Below, piece after piece: positions 13,613-20,314 of a stretch of DNA of 20,463 nucleotides (within the stretch, counting starts at the first letter, position 1; each line of letters begins with the position of its first letter). The notes below the pieces were generated by a model. The model saw only the letters and a program-made list of their open reading frames with translations, had not been told where the DNA came from and did not search any database. The position numbers and the translations under genes were made by a program. The stretch comes from a bacterium (lineage in GTDB: Bacteria; UBP18; UBA7526). Location: assembly GCA_030619985.1 (NCBI GenBank), contig JAUXAI010000014.1, forward strand, positions 1 to 20,463. The letters are read 5' to 3'.

Positions 13613-14431
13613 ATGAAAGTGAAGATCGGTCTTGCTCTGAGCGGCGGAGCGGCTCGCGGAATTGCCCATATTGGGGCATTGAAGGCTTTAAAAGAGGCCC
13701 AGATCCCCATAGATATGATTGCTGGAGCTTCGAGCGGGGCACTCATCGGTGCTCTCTATGCCTCTGGCCTAAATATCGAGACCATTGAAAGTGTGGCTTT
13801 AGGTTTGAAGTGGAGGGAGTTTGCAGACTTTACCCTACCTAAGATGGGCCTTATCTCTGGAAAAGGTATAGAGGAGTTTGTCTCAGAGCATACTAAGGCA
13901 AAGGAATTTGGAGAACTCAAAATTCCTTTAGCCATTGTTACTACAGATTTAATTACTGAGAAAGAAGTGGTCTTTAAGGAAGGGCCATTGGCCAGGATCG
14001 TTCAGGCAAGCTGCTCCATCCCTGGGGTCTATACCCCAGTAAAGTATGAAGATATGCTTCTGGTCGATGGAGGAGTGGTCAATATTCTTCCTACTAATGT
14101 TTTGCGCAGGATGGGAGCAGACTTTGCTATTGGGGTAGATGTCAATACCAGAGCAACCATAGGTCTGGAGCCCAAGAACGTCTTTCAGGTCATCCTTCAG
14201 TCCTGGGATGTGATATCCCGTCAGGGAGCGGAGAGGGCCAGGAAGGATGCGGATATCATCATCTACCCCGAGATTGGGGATATCTCCAAAATGGATTTAA
14301 AGAGGGCCCGAGAGCTCCTCCGGGCTGGCTACCAGGCAACAAAAGAGGTCATTCCTCAACTCAAGAGGGAGATTAAGAGAAGGAAAGGAATCATCTATAA
14401 GATCAAAAGAAAAATTTTAAGAGGTCTCTGA
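13613..14431 (+). CDS. Patatin-like phospholipase (RssA/NTE family)
   Basis: A 272-residue serine hydrolase of the patatin fold, expected to act on acyl esters such as phospholipids. Seen: oxyanion-hole motif GLALSGGAARGIAHIG at the N-terminus, nucleophile elbow GASSG with Ser41, and catalytic Asp152 in LVDGGVVNILP, giving the Ser-Asp dyad. The C-terminal part is basic (KREIKRRKGIIYKIKRKI), which may aid membrane association. ATG 13613 follows the transporter stop by 4 nt; an upstream TTG at 13601 would overlap the transporter and adds nothing to the fold. Probably last in the EIIA-CBS-transporter operon. Confidence 0.92.
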   Translation: MKVKIGLALSGGAARGIAHIGALKALKEAQIPIDMIAGASSGALIGALYASGLNIETIESVALGLKWREFADFTLPKMGLISGKGIEEFVSEHTKAKEFGELKIPLAIVTTDLITEKEVVFKEGPLARIVQASCSIPGVYTPVKYEDMLLVDGGVVNILPTNVLRRMGADFAIGVDVNTRATIGLEPKNVFQVILQSWDVISRQGAERARKDADIIIYPEIGDISKMDLKRARELLRAGYQATKEVIPQLKREIKRRKGIIYKIKRKILRGL

Positions 14432-14435
14432 AAAA

Positions 14436-14530
14436 CTCACGGATTCAGACAGATTTGAACAGATTCAAATGAACAAACTGTCGAAAAGAAGTTTCCGTTT
14501 ACATCTGCTATAATCCGTTTGCATCCATTT
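14436..14530. repeat. Repeat-rich leader upstream of the cold-shock gene
   Basis: ACTCACGGATTCAGACAGATTTGAACAGATT (14436-14466, read in pieces) is a weak relative of the CACGGATTAGCAC family, with partly complementary words (TCCGTTTACATCTGC) at 14493-14508. A perfect TATAAT lies at 14509-14514, but no matching -35 is present at 16-18 bp, so promoter status is tentative. Confidence 0.45.
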
Positions 14531-14559
14531 TTAGAAATTTCTTTAGAAAGGAGAAAGGG

Positions 14560-14766
14560 ATGAAAGGTAAAGTGAAGTGGTTCAATGAGAAGAGAGGTTT
14601 TGGTTTCATCACGCCTGACGACGGTAGTAAAGATGTCTTTGCTCACTTCTCTGCCATCAAGAGCGAAGGGTTCAAGTCCTTAGCTGAAGGTGACGAGGTA
14701 GAGTTTGAGATCGAAGAGACTTCCCGAGGCCCTCAGGCAAAGAATGTTGTTAAATTAGAGAAGTAA
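14560..14766 (+). CDS. csp: Cold-shock domain protein
   Basis: A 68-residue single OB-fold RNA/DNA-binding protein of the CspA family that can act as RNA chaperone. Seen: [22 protein letters not shown] containing RNP1 (KRGFGFI) and RNP2 (DVFAHFS), then the family C-terminus [10 protein letters not shown]. Length is typical. AAAGGAG at 14547-14553 lies 6 nt before the ATG. It is followed by a strong terminator at 14787-14820, so it is probably monocistronic. Family identity is certain; cold induction cannot be judged. Confidence 0.96.
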   Translation: MKGKVKWFNEKRGFGFITPDDGSKDVFAHFSAIKSEGFKSLAEGDEVEFEIEETSRGPQAKNVVKLEK

Positions 14767-14786
14767 TTTTTTAGTTTAACAAACAG

Positions 14787-14820
14787 CCCCGCCCCTCTGT
14801 CGAGGGGCGGGGTTTCTCTT
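14787..14820 (+). terminator. Rho-independent terminator after the cold-shock gene
   Basis: A perfect 11 bp stem CCCCGCCCCTC (14787-14797), loop TGTC, and GAGGGGCGGGG (14802-14812), followed by TTTCTCTT. It is very GC-rich and well placed 20 nt after the stop codon. Its stem sequence is close to the outer inverted repeat of the tRNA nest. Confidence 0.9.
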
Positions 14821-14838
14821 CATTGTTTATGCCGAGAC

Positions 14839-14866
14839 TTGACAAAGTAATAGTTTTGAATATGAT
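14839..14866 (+). promoter_or_regulatory. Sigma-70-like promoter of the HtrA-type protease gene
   Basis: Perfect TTGACA at 14839-14844 and TATGAT at 14861-14866 with a 16 bp spacer, just downstream of the previous terminator and about 60 nt upstream of the chosen start codon. Confidence 0.8.
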
Positions 14867-14925
14867 AGATATCAGAGGTGATGAAGACGCGAATTTACGC
14901 AAATAGAAAAGAGAGGTCAAATGAA

Positions 14926-16494
14926 ATGAAGACAAATCAAAAGTTAACCTATTTCATTATAGCCATTCTAATCTTTACTGGAATCGGTCTTGGGGTCTCT
15001 AAACTGAAGAAAGAGACGAAGCCAGTAGGGAAACTCTATACCGAGAGTAAGACCATTCCCGTTGTCCTGGAGAGGGGCTCTGCCCCAGAGGGGTCTCTGC
15101 CCCGGAAGGAGATAAGCGCCAGGAGTGAGGATAATATCATCTCCGCCGTGAAGAAGGTCTCTCCAGCAGTAGTAAGCATAAGTGGTGTAGCCAGAAGAAG
15201 AGATCCCCAGCGCTATATAGAGCCCTTCCCCTTCAGGTTCAGGGAGCGTGAGTTACTTGAGAAGTTCTTTGGAAAGGACTTCTTTGAGGAGTTCTTCCCC
15301 AGAAGAGAATATAGATATTTTAAGAGAGAGTATGGGGTACCGACTTTAGGTTCGGGAGTGATTATCAACAAAGAAGGATACATCCTGACCAATGCCCATG
15401 TAGTAAGAGGAGTAGATAAATTAGAGGTTAAACTCTCAGATGGAAGGCAGTTTAAAGGGAAGGTGGTGGGAAGCGATCCAGAGACCGATATCGCCATCAT
15501 AAAGATAAAGACCCACAATCTACCGGTTGCTGTATTGGGCGATTCGGATAGTATAGAGATCGGTCAATGGGCCATCGCCATCGGAAACCCCTTAGGCTTT
15601 CAACATACCGTCACTGTTGGGGTAATCAGTGCTACCGGAAGGAAGCTAAGCGAAATGGGCTATGAGGACCTCATTCAAACAGATGCCGCTATCAATCTCG
15701 GAAATAGTGGCGGACCATTGATTAATATCTATGGAGAGGTAATCGGGATCAATGTGGCCATTGAGAGGCATCTTTTTACCCTGATTCAGGGGATCGGGTT
15801 CGCCATTCCCATTAATATTGCCAAGGGAGTCATCGATGAACTCATAGAGTATGGGAAAGTAATCCAGCCCTGGATAGGGGTCATGATTCAGGAATTAACC
15901 CCAGAATTAGCCGAGGAGTTCAAAGTAAAAGAAGGGGTATTAATCGGGGACGTGATGTCCGATACCCCAACTGAGAAGGCAGGAATAAAGAGGGGAGATG
16001 TGGTAACTGCGGTAGATGGGAAAAAGGTCAAGACCCCCTCTGAACTACGCCGACAGATTCTGGAGAAAAAGGTGGGCCAAAGAGTAATAATAACCCTTAT
16101 CCGGGATGGAGTAAAGAAGAATATCCCGGTAGTTACTACTGAGAAACCCTCTGAGATACCCGAAATAGAAGTAAAGGCACCAGAAAAGATAGAGGAAGAG
16201 GGAAGATGGTTGGGGCTGGATGTTTCCTCCATCACTCCTCAGCTCAAGCGACGTTACAACCTTACCGACACTCGGGGGGTAGTAGTCACGGATGTTGAGC
16301 TGGGCTCCAAGGCCTATCGTATGGGAGTGAGGGAAGGGGATATTATTAAGGAGGTCAATAGGAGAAAAGTTCAGTCCCGGGCAGACTTTACCCGAATAAC
16401 AAAAGGAATAAGAAAGGGTGCCAAGATGACCTTACTCATAAAGAGAAGAGGATACACCATGTACCTCTCTCACTACGAGAAAAGATTTCCTTAG
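14926..16494 (+). CDS. HtrA/DegP-type periplasmic serine protease with two PDZ domains
   Basis: A 522-residue S1C protease and chaperone for envelope quality control. An N-terminal hydrophobic segment (LTYFIIAILIFTGIGLGV) is a signal anchor or signal peptide. The trypsin-like domain has His158 (LTNAHVV), Asp188 (ETDIAIIKI) and Ser261 (NLGNSGGPL). Two PDZ domains follow (from VIQPWIGVMIQEL, and from GRWLGLDVSSITPQL). ATG 14926 is preferred over GTG 14878 or ATG 14881 because the intervening 5' sequence is an intergenic repeat (GACGCGAATTTACGC) and AGAGG precedes 14926. The activation loop between His and the N-terminus is Arg/Phe/Glu-rich. A strong promoter and terminator frame the gene. DegP, DegQ and MucD cannot be separated here. 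Confidence 0.94.
   Translation: MKTNQKLTYFIIAILIFTGIGLGVSKLKKETKPVGKLYTESKTIPVVLERGSAPEGSLPRKEISARSEDNIISAVKKVSPAVVSISGVARRRDPQRYIEPFPFRFRERELLEKFFGKDFFEEFFPRREYRYFKREYGVPTLGSGVIINKEGYILTNAHVVRGVDKLEVKLSDGRQFKGKVVGSDPETDIAIIKIKTHNLPVAVLGDSDSIEIGQWAIAIGNPLGFQHTVTVGVISATGRKLSEMGYEDLIQTDAAINLGNSGGPLINIYGEVIGINVAIERHLFTLIQGIGFAIPINIAKGVIDELIEYGKVIQPWIGVMIQELTPELAEEFKVKEGVLIGDVMSDTPTEKAGIKRGDVVTAVDGKKVKTPSELRRQILEKKVGQRVIITLIRDGVKKNIPVVTTEKPSEIPEIEVKAPEKIEEEGRWLGLDVSSITPQLKRRYNLTDTRGVVVTDVELGSKAYRMGVREGDIIKEVNRRKVQSRADFTRITKGIRKGAKMTLLIKRRGYTMYLSHYEKRFP
15071..15103. repeat. In-frame 16/17-nt duplication in the HtrA linker
   Basis: AGAGGGGCTCTGCCCC (15071-15086) is followed directly by AGAGGGGTCTCTGCCCC (15087-15103); each unit is itself palindromic (GGGGC/GCCCC). 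Translated as the linker between the membrane segment and the protease domain (RGSAPEGSLP). Confidence 0.6.
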
Positions 16495-16522
16495 TTTTGA
16501 AAACAAAGAATATTTCGGCTTT

Positions 16523-16552
16523 AATCCCTCCCATAATGGGAGGGATTTTTTT
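16523..16552 (+). terminator. Rho-independent terminator after the protease gene
   Basis: AATCCCTCCCAT (16523-16534) and ATGGGAGGGATT (16536-16547) are perfectly complementary, followed by a run of seven Ts from 16546. Placed about 30 nt after the stop codon. Confidence 0.93.
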
Positions 16553-16553
16553 A

Positions 16554-16582
16554 TTGATTTTAGCCAGGGCCTGTGATAAGAT
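16554..16582 (+). promoter_or_regulatory. Possible promoter of the purB-purH operon
   Basis: TTGATT (16554-16559) and TAAGAT (16577-16582) with a 17 bp spacer, directly after the terminator and before the repeat-containing leader of purB. A moderate match only. Confidence 0.45.
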
Positions 16583-16609
16583 AAGCTTGAAGCGTCGAAA
16601 CTTGAGTAG

Positions 16610-16710
16610 TTACACGGATGGGCACAGATTAAAAGACACGGATTAGCACTGATTCTTATTACTAAATCCGTGCTAATCAGTTTAGTCAATCTGTGCTAAT
16701 CTGTGAAGAT
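16610..16710. repeat. Palindromic CACGGATTAGCAC repeat overlapping the purB leader
   Basis: ACACGGATTAGCACTGATT (from 16636) is answered by AATCCGTGCTAATCAG (from 16665) and AATCTGTGCTAATCTGTG (16688-16705), with a further ACACGGATGGGCACAGATT at 16612-16630. The set can form a long imperfect hairpin in the purB 5' leader. The GTG at 16703 that begins the longest purB reading frame lies inside this repeat. Confidence 0.75.
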
Positions 16711-16750
16711 TGCCGAACGAAGTGAGGCCTATCTTGAAAGGGGGAGGAAG

Positions 16751-18043
16751 TTGTTAAAGAAATATACTCTGCCAGAGATGGGAGAAGTTTGGAGTGAGGA
16801 GAATAGGTTTAAAAAGTATGTGGAGATCGAGGTCCTGGTCTGCGAGGCCCTAGCCCAGATGGGCCAGATTCCAAAAGAGGCAGCAAAGAAGATTCGCAAG
16901 AAAGCAAAAGTAGATATTAGAAGGGTAAAGAAGATTGAGAAAGTAACCCGCCACGAGACCATGGCTCTTATTGAAGCAATAAGCGAAAAGGTGGGCAAGG
17001 AGGCAAGATACCTTCATCTTGGTCTCACTTCATCCGATATCCTGGATACTGCTCTGGCTCTGCAACTAAAAGAGTCTTCCCGTTTAATTATTAAGGACTT
17101 GGAGGATTTAATAAAGAGCTTGCTTAAGAAGGCAAGGAAATATAAAGATACGGTTATGGTGGGCAGGACCCATGGCATCCATGCCGAGCCAACCACCTTT
17201 GGCCTCAAACTCCTTCTCTGGAGGGAGGAGTGCCGGAGAAATTTAGAGAGGATGAAGGAAACAAAAGAGATGGTTTCTTATGGCAAGATCTCTGGGCCAG
17301 TGGGAACCTATTCCAATATCGATCCTAAGGTAGAGAAGATAGTCTTAAAAAGAGTGGGTTTAGAGCCCGCTCCCATTTCTACCCAGATTATTCAGAGGGA
17401 TAGGCAGGCCCGGTATCTGGCTACTTTAGCCCTGATCGCTACCTCTTTGGAGAAGTTTGCCCTTGTCTTGAGAAACCTGCAGAGGACAGAGATCGGGGAA
17501 GTGGAAGAGCCCTTTGCTAAAAGACAGAAGGGATCCTCCGCCATGCCCCATAAGAGGAATCCCGTAATCTGTGAGAGGCTTTGTGGCTTAGCACGGGTAG
17601 TTAGAAGCAATCTTTTAGCAGGTCTGGAGAATATTCCTTTATGGGAGGAGAGGGATATTAGCCATTCCTCTGTGGAAAGGATCATTATTCCAGATTCGAG
17701 CATCTTAGTTGATTATATGCTCCATATGTTTAGAGAAATCATAGAGGGCCTAAGAGTCTATCCCGAAAAGATGCAAGAGAACTTGGAGAAGACAAAGGGT
17801 TTGATCTTTTCCGAAAAGGTATTACTGGAGTTGATGAAGAAGGGCCTTTCTCGAAAAGAGGCCTATTCCCTTGTCCAGAGGAATGCCTTCCGGGCAAAAG
17901 AAAAGGGTTTAGAGTTCAAAGACTGTCTATTGAAGGATAAAAAAGTCACTAGACATCTCAAGCCCCAGGAGATAGAAGGCTGCTTTAATCTCAAATATTA
18001 TCTTCGCAATGTGGCTAAGATTTACAAGAGATTGGGTATATGA
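16751..18043 (+). CDS. purB: Adenylosuccinate lyase
   Basis: Catalyses fumarate release in two purine steps (SAICAR to AICAR, and adenylosuccinate to AMP). The 430-residue protein begins LLKKYTLPEMGEVWSEENRF, matching the usual PurB N-terminus. It carries RHETMALIEAI, HLGLTSSDILDT, the VGRTHGIHAEPTTFGLK histidine region and the fumarase/aspartase-superfamily signature GSSAMPHKRNP (Ser262/263). I chose TTG 16751, preceded by GGGGGAGG (16740-16747, only 3 nt away), because the sequence upstream to GTG 16703 belongs to an intergenic repeat; the start is uncertain. The stop TGA is the left TGA of element copy 3. Next genes: isochorismatase-like hydrolase and purH. Confidence 0.93.
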   Translation: MLKKYTLPEMGEVWSEENRFKKYVEIEVLVCEALAQMGQIPKEAAKKIRKKAKVDIRRVKKIEKVTRHETMALIEAISEKVGKEARYLHLGLTSSDILDTALALQLKESSRLIIKDLEDLIKSLLKKARKYKDTVMVGRTHGIHAEPTTFGLKLLLWREECRRNLERMKETKEMVSYGKISGPVGTYSNIDPKVEKIVLKRVGLEPAPISTQIIQRDRQARYLATLALIATSLEKFALVLRNLQRTEIGEVEEPFAKRQKGSSAMPHKRNPVICERLCGLARVVRSNLLAGLENIPLWEERDISHSSVERIIIPDSSILVDYMLHMFREIIEGLRVYPEKMQENLEKTKGLIFSEKVLLELMKKGLSRKEAYSLVQRNAFRAKEKGLEFKDCLLKDKKVTRHLKPQEIEGCFNLKYYLRNVAKIYKRLGI

Positions 18044-18133
18044 ACCCCGCACCTTTAAGCAAGAAGAAGGAATTGAGCCCCACACCTTTGACAGGAACAC
18101 GGAAAAAGAGGAATATAAAAAGGTGCGGGGTGA
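18041..18133. mobile_element. TGA-flanked inverted-repeat element, copy 3
   Basis: An 87 bp element (18044-18130) lies between TGA copies at 18041-18043 (purB stop) and 18131-18133. ACCCCGCACCTTT (18044-18056) and its complement (18119-18131) give 13 perfect pairs. A second degenerate left end, GCCCCACACCTTT, lies inside at 18077-18089, suggesting an internal duplication or nested partial copy. Deleting the element with one TGA restores ATGAGGACC, an ATG overlapping the purB TGA by four bases. The current start is the GTG at 18130. Confidence 0.82.
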
Positions 18134-18687
18134 GGACCGTGCTCTTAGTCGTTGATATGCAGAACGACTTCATCTACTTTAAGAACTCACCGGTCTACGT
18201 TCCACCTGCCAAGAAGATTATTCCTAAGATAGTTAAACTTTTAACTACCTGCCGCAAGAAAAAAATTCCCATCGTTTATGCTATTACTTCTCACAAAAAG
18301 GATAGAAGCGACTGGGCTCTACTGGATAAAAAGTATAATCGCGCCTACTGTATAGAGAATACTCCTGGAGCAAGGCTCATTCTTGAGATTAATCCTCAAG
18401 GGAAAGAATATATTGTTAGGAAGAGAAGGTATAGTGCTTTCTATAAGACAGGCTTGGATAGGCTTTTGAAGAGATTAAAAGTTAAAAGGCTCATCATCTG
18501 CGGGGTGACCACCAGCTGCTGCGTCTCTTCTACGGTAAGGGATGCCTACTTCCGGGATTATGAGGTTATGGTGGCCTCTGATGCCGTGAGCGCTACCCAC
18601 AGAGACCTGCATAGGGCCGCCCTAAAATATTTTGAAGAGAATATCGGACTGGTATCAAAAACAGATGAAGTCATCAAAAAGATCTAA
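18130..18687 (+). CDS. Isochorismatase-fold cysteine hydrolase (nicotinamidase-related)
   Basis: A 185-residue cytosolic hydrolase, probably acting on an amide. The triad of the family is present: Asp9 in LLVVDMQNDF, Lys98 in IVRKRRYSAFYKT and Cys131 in CGVTTSCCV; DAVSATHRDLHRAAL near the C-terminus is also typical. The substrate is not readable; nicotinamidase, ureidoglycolate-type and other amidases share this fold. GTG 18130 is chosen because everything upstream in this frame is the mobile element; a start at ATG 18040 would translate 30 residues of element. AAGGTG at 18120-18125 is the ribosome binding site. The 3' end overlaps purH by 23 nt. Confidence 0.9.
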   Translation: MRTVLLVVDMQNDFIYFKNSPVYVPPAKKIIPKIVKLLTTCRKKKIPIVYAITSHKKDRSDWALLDKKYNRAYCIENTPGARLILEINPQGKEYIVRKRRYSAFYKTGLDRLLKRLKVKRLIICGVTTSCCVSSTVRDAYFRDYEVMVASDAVSATHRDLHRAALKYFEENIGLVSKTDEVIKKI

Positions 18688-20275
18688 GAGAGCACTCATC
18701 AGCGTCTTTAATAAGAGGGGTCTTCTTCCCTTTGCTAAGGGGCTAGTGAGATTGGGCTTCGAGATCGTTGCTACTAAAGGCACAGCGAGAACACTTAAAA
18801 AGAAGGATATTCCAGTCAAAACCGTCTCAGAGATTACCGGGCTTAAGGAGATTCTTGGGGGGAGAGTAAAGACTTTGCACCCTGCGATTTTCGGAGGAAT
18901 ATTAGCCTTACGCAACAGAAAGCATTTGAAAGAGCTGATAAGAGAAGATATAAAGCCCATTGGTCTTGTTGTCATCAATCTTTATCCTTTCAAGAATCTG
19001 GAGGGTATGGATATTGGAGGAGCAGCTCTGATTAGAGCAGTAATCAAAAATTACCAGAATGTGGGAGTAGTTATTGATCCCGAAGATTATAAGAAAATCT
19101 TAGATGAACTAAAGAAAAGAAAAGGCAATCTATCGCTAAAGAGTAAAAAGAATTTAGCAAAAAAAGCGCTTGCATATATCCTGAAATATGATAGAATGGT
19201 GTATGAATACCTTACAAGCCACAGGCCACAGGTCACAGGCTTTAGATTTCCTGAGGAATTATTTTTAGATTATGAAAAGGCACAGGAGCTAAGGTACGGG
19301 GAAAATCCTCATCAGAGGGCAGCCCTGTATCAAATGCAAAATGCAAAATGCCCTTCGCTTCGCTCAGGATACCTCGAAGTATCAAGCGAAGTATCCCGAG
19401 AGAAATCGAGGGGCAAAATGCAAAATTGGAAGCAACTATGGGGAAAAAAGTTATCCTTTAATAACATTCTGGATTTGGATGTTGCTTCGAACATAGTGAG
19501 AGAATTTAAGGAGCCGACTGCAGTTATTATTAAGCATACTAACCCTTGCGGTGTGGCAAGGGATAGAAGTTTAACTAGGGCATATCAAAAGGCGAGGGCC
19601 TGTGATTCATTATCTGCCTTTGGGGGAGTGGTCGGCCTGAATAGAAAGGTCAATACTTCTACAGCCATGGAGATAACTTCTACCTTCATTGAAGCGGTCA
19701 TCGCTCCTGGATTCACTCCTCAAGTCCTAAAAGTCCTGAAGAAAAAGAAGAATCTACGAGTAATAAAAATCACCGATCACCGATCACCGATCACCGATCA
19801 CCAAAAAGATATGCGGACAGTAGACTGGGGATTATTGGTTCAGGATAGAGATACTGAAGATATCGAAATTAAAGAGCTGAAAGTGGTAACCAGAAGATCC
19901 CCTACCAAAGAAGAGATAAAGGCTTTACTTTTTAATTGGAAAGTGGTAAAATATATTAAGTCCAATGCTATCGTCGTAGGTAATAAGACCGAGGCTTTGG
20001 GTATCGGTGCTGGCCAGACTTCTCGGATTGATGCAGTAAAGATTGCTATTTCAAAGATGCAAACTCACATCTCACATCTCACATCTCACATCCCCTTAGT
20101 CTTGGCTTCCGATGGCTTCTTCCCTTTCCAGGACTCAATCGATGAGGCAGCCAAAGCAAGGGTTTCTGCTATCATTCAACCCGGGGGCTCAATAAGAGAT
20201 AAGGAAGTAATTGCCGCCTGTAATGAGCACAACATAGCCATGGTCTTTACCAGAATAAGACATTTTAGACACTAA
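18665..20275 (+). CDS. purH: Bifunctional AICAR formyltransferase / IMP cyclohydrolase
   Basis: Carries out the last two steps of IMP synthesis. The N-terminal MGS-like cyclohydrolase domain (RALISVFNKRGLLPFAKGL ... TLHPAIFGGILA ... VVINLYPF) occupies residues ~8-190; the C-terminal transformylase domain includes RYGENPHQ, KHTNPCGVA, SAFGGVVGLN and PGGSIRDKEVI, ending in IRHFRH. At 536 residues it is slightly longer than usual because four repeat tracts are translated in frame (19219-19239, 19334-19427, 19769-19802, 20064-20092), all between conserved blocks. ATG 18665 is preferred over TTG 18632; it overlaps the hydrolase gene by 23 nt and gives a normal N-terminus. All main motifs survive, so the enzyme is probably active. 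Confidence 0.94.
   Translation: MKSSKRSKRALISVFNKRGLLPFAKGLVRLGFEIVATKGTARTLKKKDIPVKTVSEITGLKEILGGRVKTLHPAIFGGILALRNRKHLKELIREDIKPIGLVVINLYPFKNLEGMDIGGAALIRAVIKNYQNVGVVIDPEDYKKILDELKKRKGNLSLKSKKNLAKKALAYILKYDRMVYEYLTSHRPQVTGFRFPEELFLDYEKAQELRYGENPHQRAALYQMQNAKCPSLRSGYLEVSSEVSREKSRGKMQNWKQLWGKKLSFNNILDLDVASNIVREFKEPTAVIIKHTNPCGVARDRSLTRAYQKARACDSLSAFGGVVGLNRKVNTSTAMEITSTFIEAVIAPGFTPQVLKVLKKKKNLRVIKITDHRSPITDHQKDMRTVDWGLLVQDRDTEDIEIKELKVVTRRSPTKEEIKALLFNWKVVKYIKSNAIVVGNKTEALGIGAGQTSRIDAVKIAISKMQTHISHLTSHIPLVLASDGFFPFQDSIDEAAKARVSAIIQPGGSIRDKEVIAACNEHNIAMVFTRIRHFRH
19219..19239. repeat. In-frame heptamer repeat in purH (CCACAGG x3)
   Basis: CCACAGG, CCACAGG, TCACAGG run in tandem and are translated as part of SHRPQVTG, in the linker between the cyclohydrolase and transformylase domains. 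Confidence 0.75.
19334..19427. repeat. Composite in-frame insert in purH: heptamers around a palindromic repeat
   Basis: ATGCAAA heptamers (19334-19350) and GCAAAATGCAAAAT (19413-19426) flank a ~63 bp block (19351-19412) rich in palindromic words: CTTCGCTTCGCTCAGGATAC, and GGATAC/GTATCC pairs. The block shares GAGCGAAGCG and CAGGAT words with the noncoding region 9202-9341. It replaces a short loop between conserved AALY and KQLWGKKLS segments, lengthening it to about 35 residues. Confidence 0.75.
19769..19802. repeat. In-frame heptamer repeat in purH (ATCACCG x4.9)
   Basis: Four perfect ATCACCG units (19769-19796) plus ATCACC. Seven-base units read in three frames give ITDHRSPITDH in the protein, between NLRVIK and the conserved GLLVQDRD. 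Confidence 0.85.
20064..20092. repeat. In-frame heptamer repeat in purH (CTCACAT x4)
   Basis: Four perfect CTCACAT units (20064-20091) encode THISHLTSHI, directly before the conserved LASDGFFPFQDS block. Confidence 0.85.
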
Positions 20276-20314
20276 TAACGCAAAAACGCTAAGGTATTGC
20301 AAAGGAGGAATCAG

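Noticed and set aside
18040-18129. ATG 18040 as start of the isochorismatase-like gene
   Set aside because: The first 30 codons are the inverted-repeat element; GTG 18130 has the AAGGTG site and gives the normal N-terminus.
19769-20092. CRISPR-like array in the repeat tracts of purH
   Set aside because: Units are 7 nt without spacers and are translated in frame; no cas genes.
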